From NCBI GenBank assembly GCA_003342895.1, contig PTFA01000042.1, positions 3,030,716 through 3,094,715 of the forward strand: 64,000 bases of DNA, given 5' to 3'. This DNA comes from Casuarius casuarius. Taxonomy: Eukaryota; Chordata; Aves; Casuariiformes; Casuariidae. Shown here one piece after another: positions 38,871 through 53,209 of this stretch; the stretch's first letter is position 1; every line of letters begins with the position of its first letter. The translations under genes were made by a program, and so were the position numbers. The notes under the pieces were generated by a model. That model was given only the letters and a program-made list of their open reading frames with translations. It ran no database searches and had not been told where the DNA came from.

Positions 38871-40249
38871 AATTTCAGTGAAACATCTCATTGCAAAGGC
38901 ATCCTGGAAGGAGGAGGAGAAGAGGCAAGAAACATCATCATTCACGTCACTAGTAGTATCACACAAATCAACTCCTAAAAACAATTGCACATAGTTCTCA
39001 GCTCCCTTGAGACCCAGCATTTAAGTCTCATATATAATTCCTGAAGGTCTTACAAGAGCGTCTTAAAAAGGCGCAACTGAATGATGAAGCACCAGATCCA
39101 AGCCATACACACAAAGAATCCTAAGCCAATTACTCATTACTGTTTACTAATCTAAATAATTTAAGATTAAAAAATGAAAAGAAGAGTAAGGAATCAGAGA
39201 GAAAAATTTGAGTTAGAGATGCACTGAGCCAAAGTTACTAATATGATTTCTGAAAAATTGTATTTAGTTCTCAAAACATATTTAGGAGAACTGTAAGGCT
39301 GAAATAAAATGTCATTTTGTTTTAAGATGGACTTTCAGGATCCTAAGGTCCTGAAATGGCATTGAAACTCACTGAACAGGTCCTATTTCTCTTTTAAAGA
39401 TTATAACGTTTTAACTTATGTGCAGTTTAAAGAGGAGGACATTGTTATTTTACCAGCATTTTTCCCTTAAAAGCTTATCCTGACTAAACTAAATTTGTAA
39501 CTCAGAAAGGATTTGCCAAAGAAAGGCTCTTTAAGATTTAAATAATAAAAATGTTGAGCAATTCTTGTCTGTTCTTAAGTCACATAGTTGTATGGTTTAA
39601 ACAGACACAAGAGACTTGCATATTTTAATGAGTACAGTTGTCTGCATAAACAGGTAGAGACTGCTAGTTTCCAAAGTGAAATCGTATCACTTGCTAACAT
39701 GTATGGACACTGCACTGCATTTTGGTCCATTAGAAAAACTGTAGACCTGTGCCAATTCCTTCTTTTGTTTAACTTTCTCAAGTTTATTGCAATACAGTAG
39801 TATCATTCAGTAGTTCTGGGAAGCTATATTATCATTTTCCTTCATTCTGCCATGCATAATTCAGTTTGTTAGCTGGAGTCCTTTCTGAAGTTAATCCTTT
39901 GCAAAATCAGAAATAAGCTATTTTACTGCTCTCTATCAGTGTGCTCCTTGAGCACTATGATCATCCAACCCCCTGGACATCTTTCAGAAATTACTTGTGA
40001 TGAACACAGTAATTAGCTCTATTGTGAGCTGTATGACTGAAAAATATAGTGACATACTCCTGTTTTTAACTGCTTTTGATAAGAGTTTAGCACACAAACT
40101 ATTCATCTAGGAAATAGAAACCACCTCCAGTGCCCAGTTTGGGGCCTATGGGCATGTGACACCTTTCAGAGTTGTGGAACGGGAAGAGTGAGAGCACCAA
40201 AACACACATTGGTAACTGTCAAGTGAGGCTACCATCTGATAATTTCTGA

Positions 40250-40790
40250 ATATAAAAACATAGCATAAAACAGCAGTTCTGGATAAGAACTAAGATCTTG
40301 TCCCAATGTCCAATCTCTTGACATCAGCCAGTACAGAAGGTCAAGGGAAAAGCATGAGAAATAACATAAGCATGATGTCCTTGCTCCAGTTTGCATCCCA
40401 GCCATTGGCTCTGTCCTTGACTCATCCCTTTTGGAAACCATTTATCCTTTTGGCCTCCAGGACATTTGTGGCAATAAGCTCAATAAACTAATTACACACT
40501 ATGGTGAAAAGGTTTTCCCTTTTGTTTTTTGTCTTATAATCCCACTAGGCACCCCATACTGCTTGTGTTTTGAGAAAGAATAAATAATCTTTCCCCATCT
40601 GCCTTTCCCATACTATTCATGATTTTATAGTCTCTTATCATAACACTCTCCTAACCCACCTGTCTGTTTTCCCAGACTTATGAAACCTGGTCTGTTTAAA
40701 CTCACTTTCTCAGGGACCATTTCGGTCTCTGCCCTTCTCTTTACCTTTATAGCCCTTGCTATATTCAACATGGGATAACCAGACTGGCAT
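40250..40790 (-). mobile_element. ancient CR1-like remnant
   Basis: The plus strand retains the order of blocks of an old CR1 antisense 3' end: CAGTTCTGGATAAGAAC, TGTCCAATCTCTTGACATC, GGCCTCCAGGACATTTGTGG, AGAAAGAATAAATAATC, TTCATGATTTTATAGTCTC and GGGATAACCAGACTGGCATG. Spacing and order match the family even though the identity is low. No coding capacity remains. Confidence 0.65.
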
Positions 40791-43700
40791 GTGTTATATT
40801 ATTTATACTGTATTACTTTATGTTCTCCATTCCTCCAGGCTATGACATATGCAGGTGTGTCTTTCAGCACTGCCAGCTTCATAGGTGCAATTCTTTTCCT
40901 GAGTTATCTCCGAGAGATGAATCTGGGCTACAGCATCCAGACTGACTTGAAACTCCCCAAAATCTTAGAGGTTTTGGATCCAGCATCCTTATTTGGATCT
41001 CTCTCTGTTGCACCATTCTATATCTGAAGGATGTTCTAACATCTCTGCAGACCTGTATGTGATTCCGCACACCTTTCCACTGAACATATGACCCTGCACA
41101 TATTGCACATGAAGTACGAACTTTCTAAGTTACATAATGCAGTCCTGTTCTACCAGGTCCAGCATGATACCCTGTCTTTCTGGTGAAAAGCCTTGACTGG
41201 TACTTTTTTGTAAAAAACTGTGATCATCTCTAATTCATATCACTGAGTCCTCAGCTGCATGTGACAACAGAAAAGAGAAAAATGCCTCTTTGTGCATTTA
41301 TTGTTCTACTGATTGGTGACAAAAATAAAACAAAACATTCCTGAATACTCTCACACAGGATTTACAAGAAGACAACAGTAACTGTCTGTGGATAATAATT
41401 AAACAAGGCCTGCAAAACTTTTGGGGATAGAAGGCTGTCATGGCTTGTCTTTAATTTTGCTCATGCTGTTGCATAGCTTTATTAACTAATTGTGCTATTG
41501 ACTTAGACAGGAATCGACAATGCGCCATTAATTTGGGAACTGTGGCAATGTGACAATCAGAGTTCCCCTCAAACACATCAGATATAGGGCTGAAGACTCG
41601 AAGTCACAGGCTGCAAATAAACCATATTGAATCTGCCCAAGAAGAATAGGAGCACGTGCCTGCATGCAGGTGAGGGCCCCTACCACAGACACTGCACTAA
41701 AACCAAACTATTCCATAGGCAGCAAAATTAACAAAATCCCACTTTCTATAGGTTTACATCCTTCATTCCCACCCTCTCCTTCCGCCCCCCAGTGCATGGT
41801 GCTCTCCCTTTGCCCCTCAAAACCTCTTCCTCGTGCAGCTGCCCCTCTTGCCCTCCCCTACCTCCAGCTCAGCTGGAAGCAGACTGTGCTGCTCACAGCT
41901 CACAGCTCCTCAGCACCATACACCACCATAGCCCCATCAGCCACCCCGCCACCCAGTCCCCAACCCTCCTGTGGCATGAAAAACCCTCTGCGAGGGTCCC
42001 ACGCCTCAGCCCAACATTGCTTGCAGTTGGCCAGCAGGCCCAAATGTTTTAGGGAAGAGCTGACACATAATGACCTCATCGCCATAGGAAATTCAAATTA
42101 AAAATATAGTGTTTTATGACATTATAAGGAGCCTTTGCTCCAGCAAAATGTACAGCTGGAATTTAAACGGCTCATCTGCCTGTGTGCTTGGGTTTTTAAT
42201 TGCAACACCAAGGGAGCAGGGCAGCGAGTGTGTCCTTGTACTCTGGCTCACAGAGGGGGTCACCAGGGAACATGACACCTCATGCCAGCAGAGGCAGTCA
42301 CAGCTGGAGGACAGCTTGCACCCAGCACCCACCCATCAGACCCCCAGAGCCCCTGGAGACCCCAGCACACACTGCCAGCACCCCACTGAGCCTTCCTGAA
42401 CTCTCTGAGGAGCAGGCACCACCTTGGTTGGCTTTTCCACTCCCACTCCCTAACCTGGAAGTTTGACTCGGCCCACTTGTGGCCCTCTGCATACCCAAGA
42501 GGGGTGTACCCCACAGACACCCAGTAGGGACCCCGGTAGGCCCCAAGTACCTATTTTAGCTGACCAAACCTCCAGTGGAACCACACGAGTGTTCATCTGA
42601 CCTCCCTGGCCAACAGTCCCACACTGAGTCAGTGTGGCACCCATAATCCTCCACGAAGGGAAAGTTACTTAATTCATTTTTGGTACAAAACAAAACGCAC
42701 GCAGCATTGTTTGCAAATAAGCTATCCCTTCCCTCCCATGGGATTACAGTCCATTTCTAAGGGTGTGCTGACACTATTGTTTCCTCCACTCTCTCGTACT
42801 GGGCTTTAGTTAGCGTTAGGGAAAACCCAACTCTGTGGACTTAAACCATGGTGTTAATGTAATGTGCTATCTATCCTTAGTCTTCATGATAGAAAAGCAC
42901 ATGGGCAGAGGTGACAAGAGCAATAATACATTTGTACAACTGCATTAAGAGAAAGGTGATTTACTGCAAAGCAATCATTGAGGGGAACTTTTTCAGAAAG
43001 AATACATCAGGAGAAATACATGTGTACATACAAATGCAGATGAAATGCAATAGCCACAGTTATCACTCAGAGTATCGCAGCTTGCCAACAAGCAAAACAA
43101 TAATAAATGGCTAATAAAAATGAATCTCTGCAAAGCATAAAAAAATGTACATTACCATTGTGTTGTGGTTAATTCTTAGAGAATACTGCAAAATAACAGT
43201 GAAGTTAACTTCCTGTCATTTAAAGGAAAAGAAACCCAAACACCAAGAATTCTTCAGGCTAAGGAATGCAGACATACATCATGTCTGCGAGAATCATAAA
43301 AAGATCAAATGTAATATTTTCTTTCAGTGCAGACAACTGCTTTGAGATTTTCCATTCAGACAGCCTTGAAAACCGCCTCCAGCATTTGCCAATTACTACT
43401 GACAAATACCATTTGGTAGTGAGTGATGTTTTAAGTGAAATAAAACAGTGAAGAAAACTGAACATGATGAAAGGATTTTTTTCTCCCTCTGAAGTGACTG
43501 TAAGTTATATATTCACAAGGTAGGGCTTATGCTTCCTGCCAGTGACAAATTCCATGTGATGTTGAGCGCTGAGGTGAAGTTTGTTTGACAGTAATAGGAA
43601 AGGAAGACAAAACTCGTTTTCATGTTCTTTAAAGCAGTCAGATATTTTTTAGCTATAAACAAAGGAAGAGTTGCTAATACCTCTGTTCCACATCATTCTT

Positions 43701-46700
43701 TATAATTTAAGTGCACTAATGGAGAGAATGATTCTCCAATATTAAAGCAGTCAGAGTGCAAGGAAGGTGTACAGTGGATCTTTCTGTCAGGGGCACTTGA
43801 TTTACATACAAACTGCAACCTGCAGTTGGTAACAACTATAGTATATACCATATTTTTAATAATATTTATCAGTAATGGAGAGCCTTTCAGACAGGTGAAA
43901 ACAGTTCAAGTTGTATGACAGGAGAGGTGTTTAAACAATGATTTAAATAACTCACTATTAGTAATCTTTTGACCTTTCTTGTTTTTTTTTTTTTTTAAAC
44001 AAAGAATTGTGGTCCATTTAGCTCTACATTTACTACCTAAGGCTGTCAAGAGTATTTGTCTCTGATCCTTGTATGATGATATCTGCTCACCACATAATCT
44101 CTAACTCCACAGCACCCACAGAGGCAGGCAAGCATTTATTAGGAAGGAACTATGGCAAGGAGAAATCAAAGATCAGACCCTCGAAGGTATCCCCATTGCA
44201 ATCTCTGCTCAGTCTGGGTTCACACAACATCCCAGCTGTTGCAGATTGGGCCAGAGCAGACAGCTGAGCACACAACACTCAAGGTCTATGTACCAACAAC
44301 CAGTCCATCCCACATTACAGTGCTGCCTGGTGTCCCTAGGCACTGAGTTACAGGAAATCTGTCTCTTTCAACCAAGTGGAGTAGCTCTTTGCAGGTCTTT
44401 TTCTTTTAAAATTAGCACCTTTTTCTAACTTGTACAATGCTGCATAACTGCAGCAGCTGCTTTCTGAATTATCCAAGTAACGGTCACATTTTCCCCCCGT
44501 TTGACATTCAACAGTTGCATCTTGTTATTGACTTCGATTCAAATATTACTTTTTTCTAGAACCAGTGGAGAAATCAGGGAGAAAAAATCCTGAGAATGTG
44601 GGTACATTAAGAACATTTTTTCTGCTGTATCATTTTGCAATGGTCTGGGGTTTCTTTGTTTCACAGTTCTCTACACATTTTCTTTAACAAAAACATTTTA
44701 TTCTGAAATTAGGAATGCTCAGCCGATTGTTTTTCCATTGCTGCATCCCACTTTTCTCTCTTTTTTAGGTGAGTGGGGTGGGGAGTTATCCTCATCAGGT
44801 GACTCTCCCAAGAACTTTGAAAAATACATTAATAAAAGTAGTCAATGTTGTGACATGAGTTTCCACATGCTTTTGACATTACAGCTAAAAACTTGAGTGG
44901 GGATAGATATTCCTGAAGACTTCAGGGAAGAACTCCTACCTTGGGCTCTTTGATGATCCCCACGGAGGAATGCAAAGGCATAAACCAGGGACTCACATGC
45001 CAGTGAGTCCCACAAGCATGAATGCAACAGCCTTATTATACACACACTGCCCAGATGGCCAGACCAGGTATAGGTGATCTAGATATGTCAGACTGTGCAT
45101 GGGTGCAGATCTACTGCCTGGCACACATACATCCAGTCCAGTATGTGCAGGTCTGACTGGACATAAAGAACCTCTGCCGCACCATTTGACCACATACACA
45201 CAGCTGGTCTGGCTCATTCTAGTCACTACTGCTCCAAAGGAGCTCTCTGGCATCTGGAAATCCCAGGAAAAAAAAAAGATCAAATTCTTTTTCCACTTGA
45301 ACAACATTCCTTTCAGTAAAAACTCAGACGTATGTCAGCCTAAACTTGGCATTTCAGCTGTGCCAGGTGCCTTTCCTCTATGCCTCTGTGTTAGAAAATT
45401 AAGAGCTACCTCAAGAATAAGTAGACTGAAGTGGTGCAAACCTTGTAGACTGCATGACTTCCACCCACATGAAAGGATTCCACCCTCAGGATGTTAACCC
45501 AGTTATGACTCAAACATAAGGTGCTTCAAGAGAGCCAGGTCTGCAATATTTGCTGGCAGGCTGAGCTGTACCATACCTGGCCACCTCTAACCCAATCTAG
45601 CCAGACTGCACAAAGGGGAGTTTGACCTCAGAGACACACACATTCAGCTTTCCCCAAGTACGGGAGCTCAGCCTACACCCTAGTGTTTCCAGTGCAAAGA
45701 GTAGCTTAGTAGTCACGTTCTCTGATCCCCCTACTAGGCTGTAATAAGCCCCCTCTAATTGCAACACATTTCATTCTTTTCTTGAAAACACGGAAATAAA
45801 GCTTGAACCCACACAAAACAATTGATTTCTGTCAGCAGGCTTTGGACCACAGCTGTGCCTAATGAATCCCTGAGGCCAGATATCAAAGGTGAGGTGTAAC
45901 TCCATTCAAGTTAGTGGAGTTAAATCAGCATAGCATGACATGGGAGGAACTGATTTTTCACAGATTTTGCCAGAAGAGGTCAGGGATAGAGACAATGTCG
46001 AGTCTCCTGAAATTCATCTCAGACTGAACTTTTGCTGTGCTCATCAGGACTAGTGCCAGGTACACATGGTTCTGTAACTATCTGGAGAGGGAATGGCCAT
46101 TCCCAAAGGAATAGACCTATTCAGAAGGGATATAAGCGCCTAACATTGCAATTATCTCCAACAGAGTTAGGCTCAAGGTCAAGTTCAACATATACATGTG
46201 TCATTTTACCTTGTGTGATTTTAGCCTGGCCTTGAATTTGGAAACAAATCTCTGTATATCTGAATATCCTACTCTCCCCTTCTCCTTTCCTGTATTTTCT
46301 ACAAACTGTGTTTGTCTTTTCTCCCCTCTAGGCCCCCACTCTGACACTGCAGACTAAATGTCAAACCAAAGTTACCCAAACAGGTAAACCAAATACCTTT
46401 AGTCATTGCCCTCATGAAGCTAGGATGGCACAGACTAGCCACAAAACAGCACAGTTATACACACTTGCCTGATGCTCTATGATTTTCTGATGGTTACTGT
46501 CCCAGATAGTATGCTTGGGTTTACCCCATCACCTTCCTACCCTCTTCCCAGCCTGCACAGAAATGGCCACCCTGACCACCACGCCATTTCTGAGGGGGCT
46601 ATCCAGAGTTATCCACACAAACTTACAGGCAGAGAGAAGACGAAAAGGAGTGTGTATTCTTTGTCAGTGTATCAAACATCCTTTCTCCTGTGTGGCCCAC

Positions 46701-49700
46701 TCTACCCCTCCTGTCCTAGCCTACACTTCTCCTTCCGCCTCCATAGCTCAGTCCAAACTGTGCTCCTAGCAGGCCATTAGGAGGCAGGGTCAAATACTGT
46801 CTACCATGACTTACAGAGTGTTTTCCCACTCCTGAGCCAGGCGCTGGTTAGCCCAGCATCTAAGCACTCATCAGAAACAGTTCAGAGGCGCATGAGTCAT
46901 CTTGGGATGGTATGGACCCTTCTGATCTCTCTCCAACATCCTCTGAAGGCCAATCCACCCACCTCCAAGCATCTCTGCCTATGCAAAGTACATCTTCTGG
47001 GTAGGAGACACAAATTCATGGGCACTCTCCTGCTGCAAAGAGGGCTTCTTAAGGACAGACAAAAGTTCTGGGAAGCTGGCCCAGGCAGGGTGGTACAGAC
47101 AGGCATGGCACCAGTCTCATGCTGAGAATGTCCCTCTGTCCTCTCTATAGTCATCATTGCCTGCCAAGGGTCAAAAGAGCCAAACTGCTACTGCCAGCTC
47201 CTTCCAGAGCAGTCCCAGCAGGAGGGAGCTACTAAAATAGCACATCCGGTGCATGTTGGATGTATCTGCAGAGATGCAGTGCTCATGTACCAGTTTTTCC
47301 AGCCCAACTCTGACATCCTAGGGGAAGGGTAAGCACTGGAAACACACCTGGCCCTGCCAGACCTGGAATAGGCACAGGTATAGGCAAAGAGAAAGAATAA
47401 CCTTACATAAGACGTGCTGTGGAGAGAGAGGGAAAGAGCAGAGGAACAGGAGAGAGGGCTTCACGATAAACTACTAGCTTTGCAAGCAGCCGATCCCTCC
47501 ATTCCTCTTCTTCTTTGCTATATGGCAACTGGCACAGTCTGAAGGTGCTCTAAGGATGTGCAGTGTAGACATGCACTGGTTGTTTCAGAAGTCCCTGGGA
47601 GATGTGAGCAAGGCAACAAGCACATAGCAAAAGTAATAAGCAGTCACATATATCATGAAAATGGAAGGCGAAGAGACTAAAGGCTCAAACATGAGCTTAT
47701 TACTATTAGACACTTGAGAATTCACACAAGGTGGAGCCCACAAAATCACCACAAAATGAGGAAATGTTTCAATCAGAGTTCATTCAGCCACATCAAAGGA
47801 CATTATTGAAAGAGATCTGTGCAAAAGATGAATCTGGCCCCTAATCTCTGAAGGAAAAACACGTGAGCAGACATTTCTCAATTACAACCCCACTAGCTAA
47901 ACCATTTGGGTTGAATCAATGTAACACAGATGATTTGACCCATGAGTTATGTCTCAGGTGGTAGTTTCAGAAAAGAACAACATGCTTTAACTTGAGAAGA
48001 AGCAACTCCAACAGAGTCAAAATACAATAAAAAATGGAAAGATAAAAGATTATAAAGTTTCAAGTTTCACTTGAACTCAGCAGAAAGCAAACTACATTTT
48101 TAACTATTTATCTAAAACAACCATTCTGTATCCATTGAAAACAACACGTTTTTACTATTACAATTATAGAATACAGTAAATAGGATTACAATTGCAGGTA
48201 CTGTAATTTCTTATTTCTCTGTAGTACACTTGCATCATCTAGTGGACAAGACAGAGATTGCACTAGTTTTACACCAGTTTTACACAATTTAGTTCCAGGC
48301 TCATTAAATATCTTTGCATTTGCACTCAACATAGCTCATTGTGGTGTCTTTTAAAACTTAATTCTGGCATTAAAAATGTCTTCAAAAACATTCAGAAGAG
48401 AAACATAGAAATTAACTTTTTTTCTTTCCACTACAGCCTGCAATAGATTGATATCACCTCAGCGTTGTTATAGATAAGAATAAAATCAAGGTCTTCTAGA
48501 TAATTTCAGTCTCTGAGTTGTAATTTCCCTGCTTTTGTACTGGAATGATAAAAATCATGAATTTCACCTGGTTCAAAACCAATTGCTAGTCCAAACTCAC
48601 ATGGAAAATGATGCAAAATTTGTAAATCTTTTAACAGCATTAGTTTATATTTATTTTGTAACAAAACTATTAGCTTTGTTGGGACTATTTCCTGCAGTCT
48701 TAGAGTTCATCATCTTCATCTCTATAGTCACAGATGCAGTGAGTGCATACAGTCACTTCAAATTATGTCAAATTTTGGCATTTTTAAAGGGGTATTTATT
48801 TACCTTCTGGGAGGGGAGGGGTTACATACCCTGGGAAAAATCATTTTTAAAAGCTCTTTCTTTGGGAATGTCATCTTTGAAATGTTTTCATAGTGTACCT
48901 AAAAGCTTTAATTACCAGGGTATGAGAGTTGATACTCCCTTATCTTGTCCTGAACAGACAGGTCTAAAGGCACTTAGCAATGATGAATGATCTCCACACA
49001 TTATAGCTGAAGAAAACTGTAAACTAGAAGCCACTCTCTGCAGGAGATCAAAGAAAATCCATGCCATATTTACATAAATTGACACAGGAAAGATAGTATC
49101 AAGGGGTTTCATGTTTATCATTTTTCAGTGACTTCAGACTGAACTAGATCAATTCCCCACCCCCACCCCCAAAAAATCAAACTTTTATATCTGTCTCATA
49201 CTCTTATCACAAGAAATAAAACTTCTCTCATTACACCTACCCAAACCCAGTGTCTTCACTGCAGTCACAGAACACAGTCCTACTTTCACTCTTGCTGAAT
49301 AATATTGTGGATGCACAAGCCAGAAGAGAATCTAGTTCACTGCCATGATCTACACCAGTTTTTGCATTGCTAATGATAAAAAGCTGTGTTTTTATTCCTA
49401 GCATTGTTGAAGTTTGCTGATCCGAATTGAAAGGAGGATAGAAAAAGGGAAATATCATATGTCTTTCCACAGTAGGATCATAGCTAAATCCCTTTTCAAA
49501 CTAACAGATATCCAGAGCCAAATGTTTACAGCAAGTGACTAAAGCTAAACAATTACGTTGTTAGAAGCTCAAAAGAGCTCTGAAGTAGAGACTAAGAATA
49601 AGCATCTCCACTCTGAAAACTAGCTTTAGCATTCTCTAAGACAGTTAGAGAGCACTCCCAAAGCAGTTACTCCCTCAGGCAACCAAGTTCTTAGACCAGC

Positions 49701-51865
49701 TTAGGATGCCCTATCTTGCACATAGTTTAGGTTGGATTCAAAAAAGAATTTAAGCTTTTGATGATTAGCCACATATATAAATGCTGAATCATGACCTGTG
49801 TTATGCTTGTTTATTCCTGTTAAAAATACATTGCTATTGATGTGTGTTAGAAAAGCACCAGTCCCAATTCCATAATTTATTCAGGCAGGATTTTGCCTTT
49901 GACATGAAACACATGGCTGTATTCTGAATGCTTGCTATAGTGCTTAAGGTAAAGCTGGGGGCTTACTGCAGTGTTTATATTCAAGAGACAGACAAGCAAT
50001 TCAGACTGCCTACTATCCTGCACTACCAGATCCCCTTCCTACAGTCCCTCGAGGGATTGTAGGAGTTCAGAAGTTGAACCTGTATTTAAACTACCGGATA
50101 TAAATGTGTAGCCTATACTGAAGTATTAAAGTAAATAAACTTCTGTCAAATTAATAACCATCTTGAAAGATCCATCATACAGAGGTTGTTCTTGTAATAG
50201 CCACCTCTAGAAAAAAATCAAAACCCATTGTTCTTCTTTAATTACAGTACCATCTCATCACAGAATGGTCTCACAACCCCCAGCTTAAGAAAAAACACCA
50301 TTCAGTATTCCAAACACACAGAACTGGTTGCTCAACTGGGTTAAGTCAGCATGACCTTACTGACTACTGTGGGACTATGTAGATTTACTGTAGCTGAGGA
50401 TCACGTCTCATTTTTAGAGAATGAAGATCTTATTAAGTGAATCTAAAAGGACAACCAGCCCAACAGTAATCACTAAAACTGCAGTACATGTTCAAAGGAA
50501 GTCTCTCTAGCCTTGTATCCTGTTTTTCCCAGTCTCAACAAACACCTTGAAAGAGCAAGCACAGGTCAAGCATATACAATACTTACCACTAGTACCCTCC
50601 CAGCCTCCAAGTATTTTGAGAGGAGGGGACATCCTAAGACCTAAGTGGTTTGTTTGGTTGGTAACTGTCAACAAATCTGTTTTCCATGTGTTTATATAGT
50701 TTCACCTTGAATCTGTGTAAACTTTTTGTATTCATATCCTTCAGCAACCTCAACACTTTTGTTTCCAATAGTGTGAAAAACTACTAGCCTCTGTTATTTC
50801 TGAACACAGCTTCCCCGAGCTACTGAGCTGTAGCCATGCTCACTGGTACAGAAGGACCCTTACATGAGCTGATGAAGACTGCCTTTAGCGGAGATTAGTA
50901 GAGACTGCACACACACATCCAGACAGTCATCTCATCCCCTGGCCCAGGAAGTACTTCTGAAAAGACCAACCAGGGTAAAACAAGTCGGAGCCAAGTGATT
51001 TGCAGGGGTTAAAACCACAATTTAAGCAAATGTGATACTAAGTTGGTTCAAAGGATGTGATATATGCACTTCTAGCTCCTTGAAGCACTCCAGTTCCTTT
51101 CCCAACCCATTCACCCTGCCCTCTGCTCTGATATGTAGAGTAACCACTCACTGTCAGCATCTCTGCATGAACCATACGGACAGCCTGAGACTATAAAAGA
51201 ATCTCAGTGCACTAGGGTAAACAAGGTGGAAAATACCTTATTTTCAGAACTTCTGAATCCTGGGAAGGGGTTATGAGACTAGCATCTCAAAACCAAGGAG
51301 GGCATCTGTCTTTGGTGGCATGGAAACTGACTAGTAGCAAACAGCTATAATTGTCTACTCTGTTCTCCCAGCACTTCGAACCAAAACTAATATATCCTTA
51401 TAGAGAATGAAAATCCCTTTTCAGACTTCCAGGATCTGGAAATGTGAAGGGACAGCAAGAAAAACAAAAAGGGAGATAAGCTGAAGAGCTCCCACATGCC
51501 TCAAAGCAATGGCACGAGATAGCACAGGAACAAATGTCCTCAACAGGACAGGGATATTGGTGAAATGCAGGAGCAACTTCTGGAGATGATGCACACATAG
51601 ATGATTTGATTTAAAAAATGCTTCATATGTTCATGTAGTCTTATGCAGACTCTCAGTAACTACATTTTAGGAACAGCAGTTAACACAGGAGAGGACACTT
51701 CCTGTCCCAAACAGATCAACAGAAAAAAAAATAGGAAAAAGTTTCAGAATCTGCAAATCCAAGCAAGTTTCCACAGTAACATTCTTGTTTACGAGGTATC
51801 AGAGAAAGTCAGAAATTGTATTTGGGCTTGAATATTTCTTAACAGCTTTATCTTGTTGCACTTTT
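40791..51865. other. intergenic, no gene recognised
   Basis: Mostly unique sequence with a T15 run at 43982-43996 and a C-rich run at about 49.15 kb. The longest frame is 151 codons at 48535-48990 on the plus strand, with a hydrophobic middle but no family match. One weak CR1 remnant lies at about 50.65 kb. SETD4 transcription probably ends just beyond the right edge. Confidence 0.6.
50650..50880 (-). mobile_element. possible ancient CR1-like remnant
   Basis: Weak matches to the same old CR1 antisense region are visible, notably TTCACCTTGAATCTGTGTAA, then ACTTTTTGTATTCATATCC and AATAGTGTGAAAAACTAC. The order fits, but the copy is short and strongly diverged. Confidence 0.4.
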
Positions 51866-51928
51866 TTTATTTAAATGATGTCATTATGTAAAATGCTTTC
51901 ACTGCTGTATACAATTCTATTTTTTATT
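51866..51928 (-). terminator. candidate SETD4 polyadenylation signals
   Basis: Two AATAAA hexamers occur on the minus strand (TTTATT on the plus strand) 57 bp apart, about 1.15 kb after the SETD4 stop. Either could direct cleavage. The region is AT-rich, so chance occurrences are possible. Confidence 0.35.
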
Positions 51929-53074
51929 TAAAAAAGCAGAGCATAGTCATAGAAAATGAACCAATATATTTGTAAAAACAACCAGTCTTTAAAAACACAT
52001 TTCTTTAAAAAAATGCTAAAAATATTAATGAAAAATTCTATGAAATTTGATATTCTATACAACAGAAAATAACCACTACTAAAAATAAAGTTTATAAAAT
52101 TTAAATAAGAGTCCTGCTCTAAATGGCCTTTGCAGAAGTCTTTGCTTTTGCTGCCTAAAGGCCCCTACTTTACGCAGAACTAGATACTGAAAGGCAGCTC
52201 ATGAGACTATCCCCTTCTCAACAGGGTAAGAACATTTCAGTGTGATCATCAGAACTGAATGGAAACAGAATGAATTGCCAGGTGATCAAAATGCAAGCAA
52301 GAAACAGTTCAGAATGATGTATCATTTCATATCACATCCTGAGCATGAGGAGTCAGAACACAAATGAGTGAATCTGGAGAGAGCTTTGAGTAAAGGAGGG
52401 AAATTCACACTTTATGTCATTTCAAGCTTGAACCTTCAGTAACAGCCTGTTCAAGAAACACTTGGGCTGAAACTGAGAAGGGAATGTCTTGGGGTCATAA
52501 CAGGACTGACAGTCATCTGTGCTTTAGTCCACATCTACTGCTCCAGCAATGACAACAGACACTATGTAAACCATTAAATCTCAGGGACACGTATGGATGC
52601 CAGGAAAAAGGTACAGGATCAGTACAGGGCAGATATAAGTGGCTCTGTCCTTTCCCCTCTTTGACGAGTGCCAGAGATCAAACACACACTGAGGAGTATC
52701 TGATGGACTTCATGATCCATGCTGTAGACTACTGAGAGATGTAAACTGTAGAATTTCTGGAGCCCACAATCCTGGGGCTGCTCAAATCACCCCAGAAGCT
52801 GTTTTTCTTACAGCAGCCATGATTTGGACGAGATGTACAGAAAGCCACCTCTGCTCCTCCCTACCCCTTGGGCTAATCTTTTGTACTACTGGAGAAGTTC
52901 AGCAAAAAAGAGAGTAAGGCTGCACATCTCATGGAACCTGTAAACAAAACTGAGTATATTATGACGACATTCTACATTATTCTTTGTTGCTCAAGTCCAT
53001 TAAAAACAGTTGAACTAGACAGGTCCATGGCAAATGAGATCCAATCAGCTGCAGCTATCACAATTCCAGATGGA
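51866..53074 (-). other. SETD4: probable SETD4 3'UTR
   Basis: No further SETD4 coding sequence follows the stop. In transcript sense the first canonical AATAAA hexamers I found downstream are at 51928-51923 and 51871-51866, in an AT-rich stretch. That would give a 3'UTR of about 1.15-1.2 kb. No transcript evidence is available, and an earlier variant signal could be used instead. Confidence 0.4.
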
Positions 53075-53209
53075 TCAAGTTGTTGCCATTTTCGAATTGC
53101 ACAGAATCTCTGCTGATTTTTGTAGAATCTTCATATCTTCGAAGCGTAGTGCTTCTACCAAAGCCAGGTGGTTTTTAAGGTTTTCTTTGTCCCTTTTCAA
53201 CTGGGAAAT
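53075..53209 (-). CDS. SETD4: SETD4 exon 11: C-terminus and stop
   Basis: The exon opens after AAACTGCAG with ISQLKRDKENLKNHLALVEA and ends ILCNSKMATT followed by TGA at 53077-53075. It corresponds to the human helix containing EALINQLTLVESLW and EELKILRASAETL. The last six or so residues differ from human, as expected for a variable C-terminal tail. Confidence 0.93.
   Translation of the reverse strand: MSQLKRDKENLKNHLALVEALRFEDMKILQKSAEILCNSKMATT

Larger units (their letters stand above)
24031..40249. other. intergenic, no gene recognised
   Basis: No gene family was recognised. The longest open frame is 166 codons at 36797-37297 on the plus strand, without a recognisable domain. CpG density is mildly raised around 31.43-32.17 kb. 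Inverted repeats occur at 24.8, 27.9, 37.75 and 38.8 kb. Confidence 0.6.

Noticed and set aside
48535..48990. 151-codon plus-strand open frame with a hydrophobic centre
   Set aside because: AT-rich sequence readily gives hydrophobic frames. No homology and no gene context.
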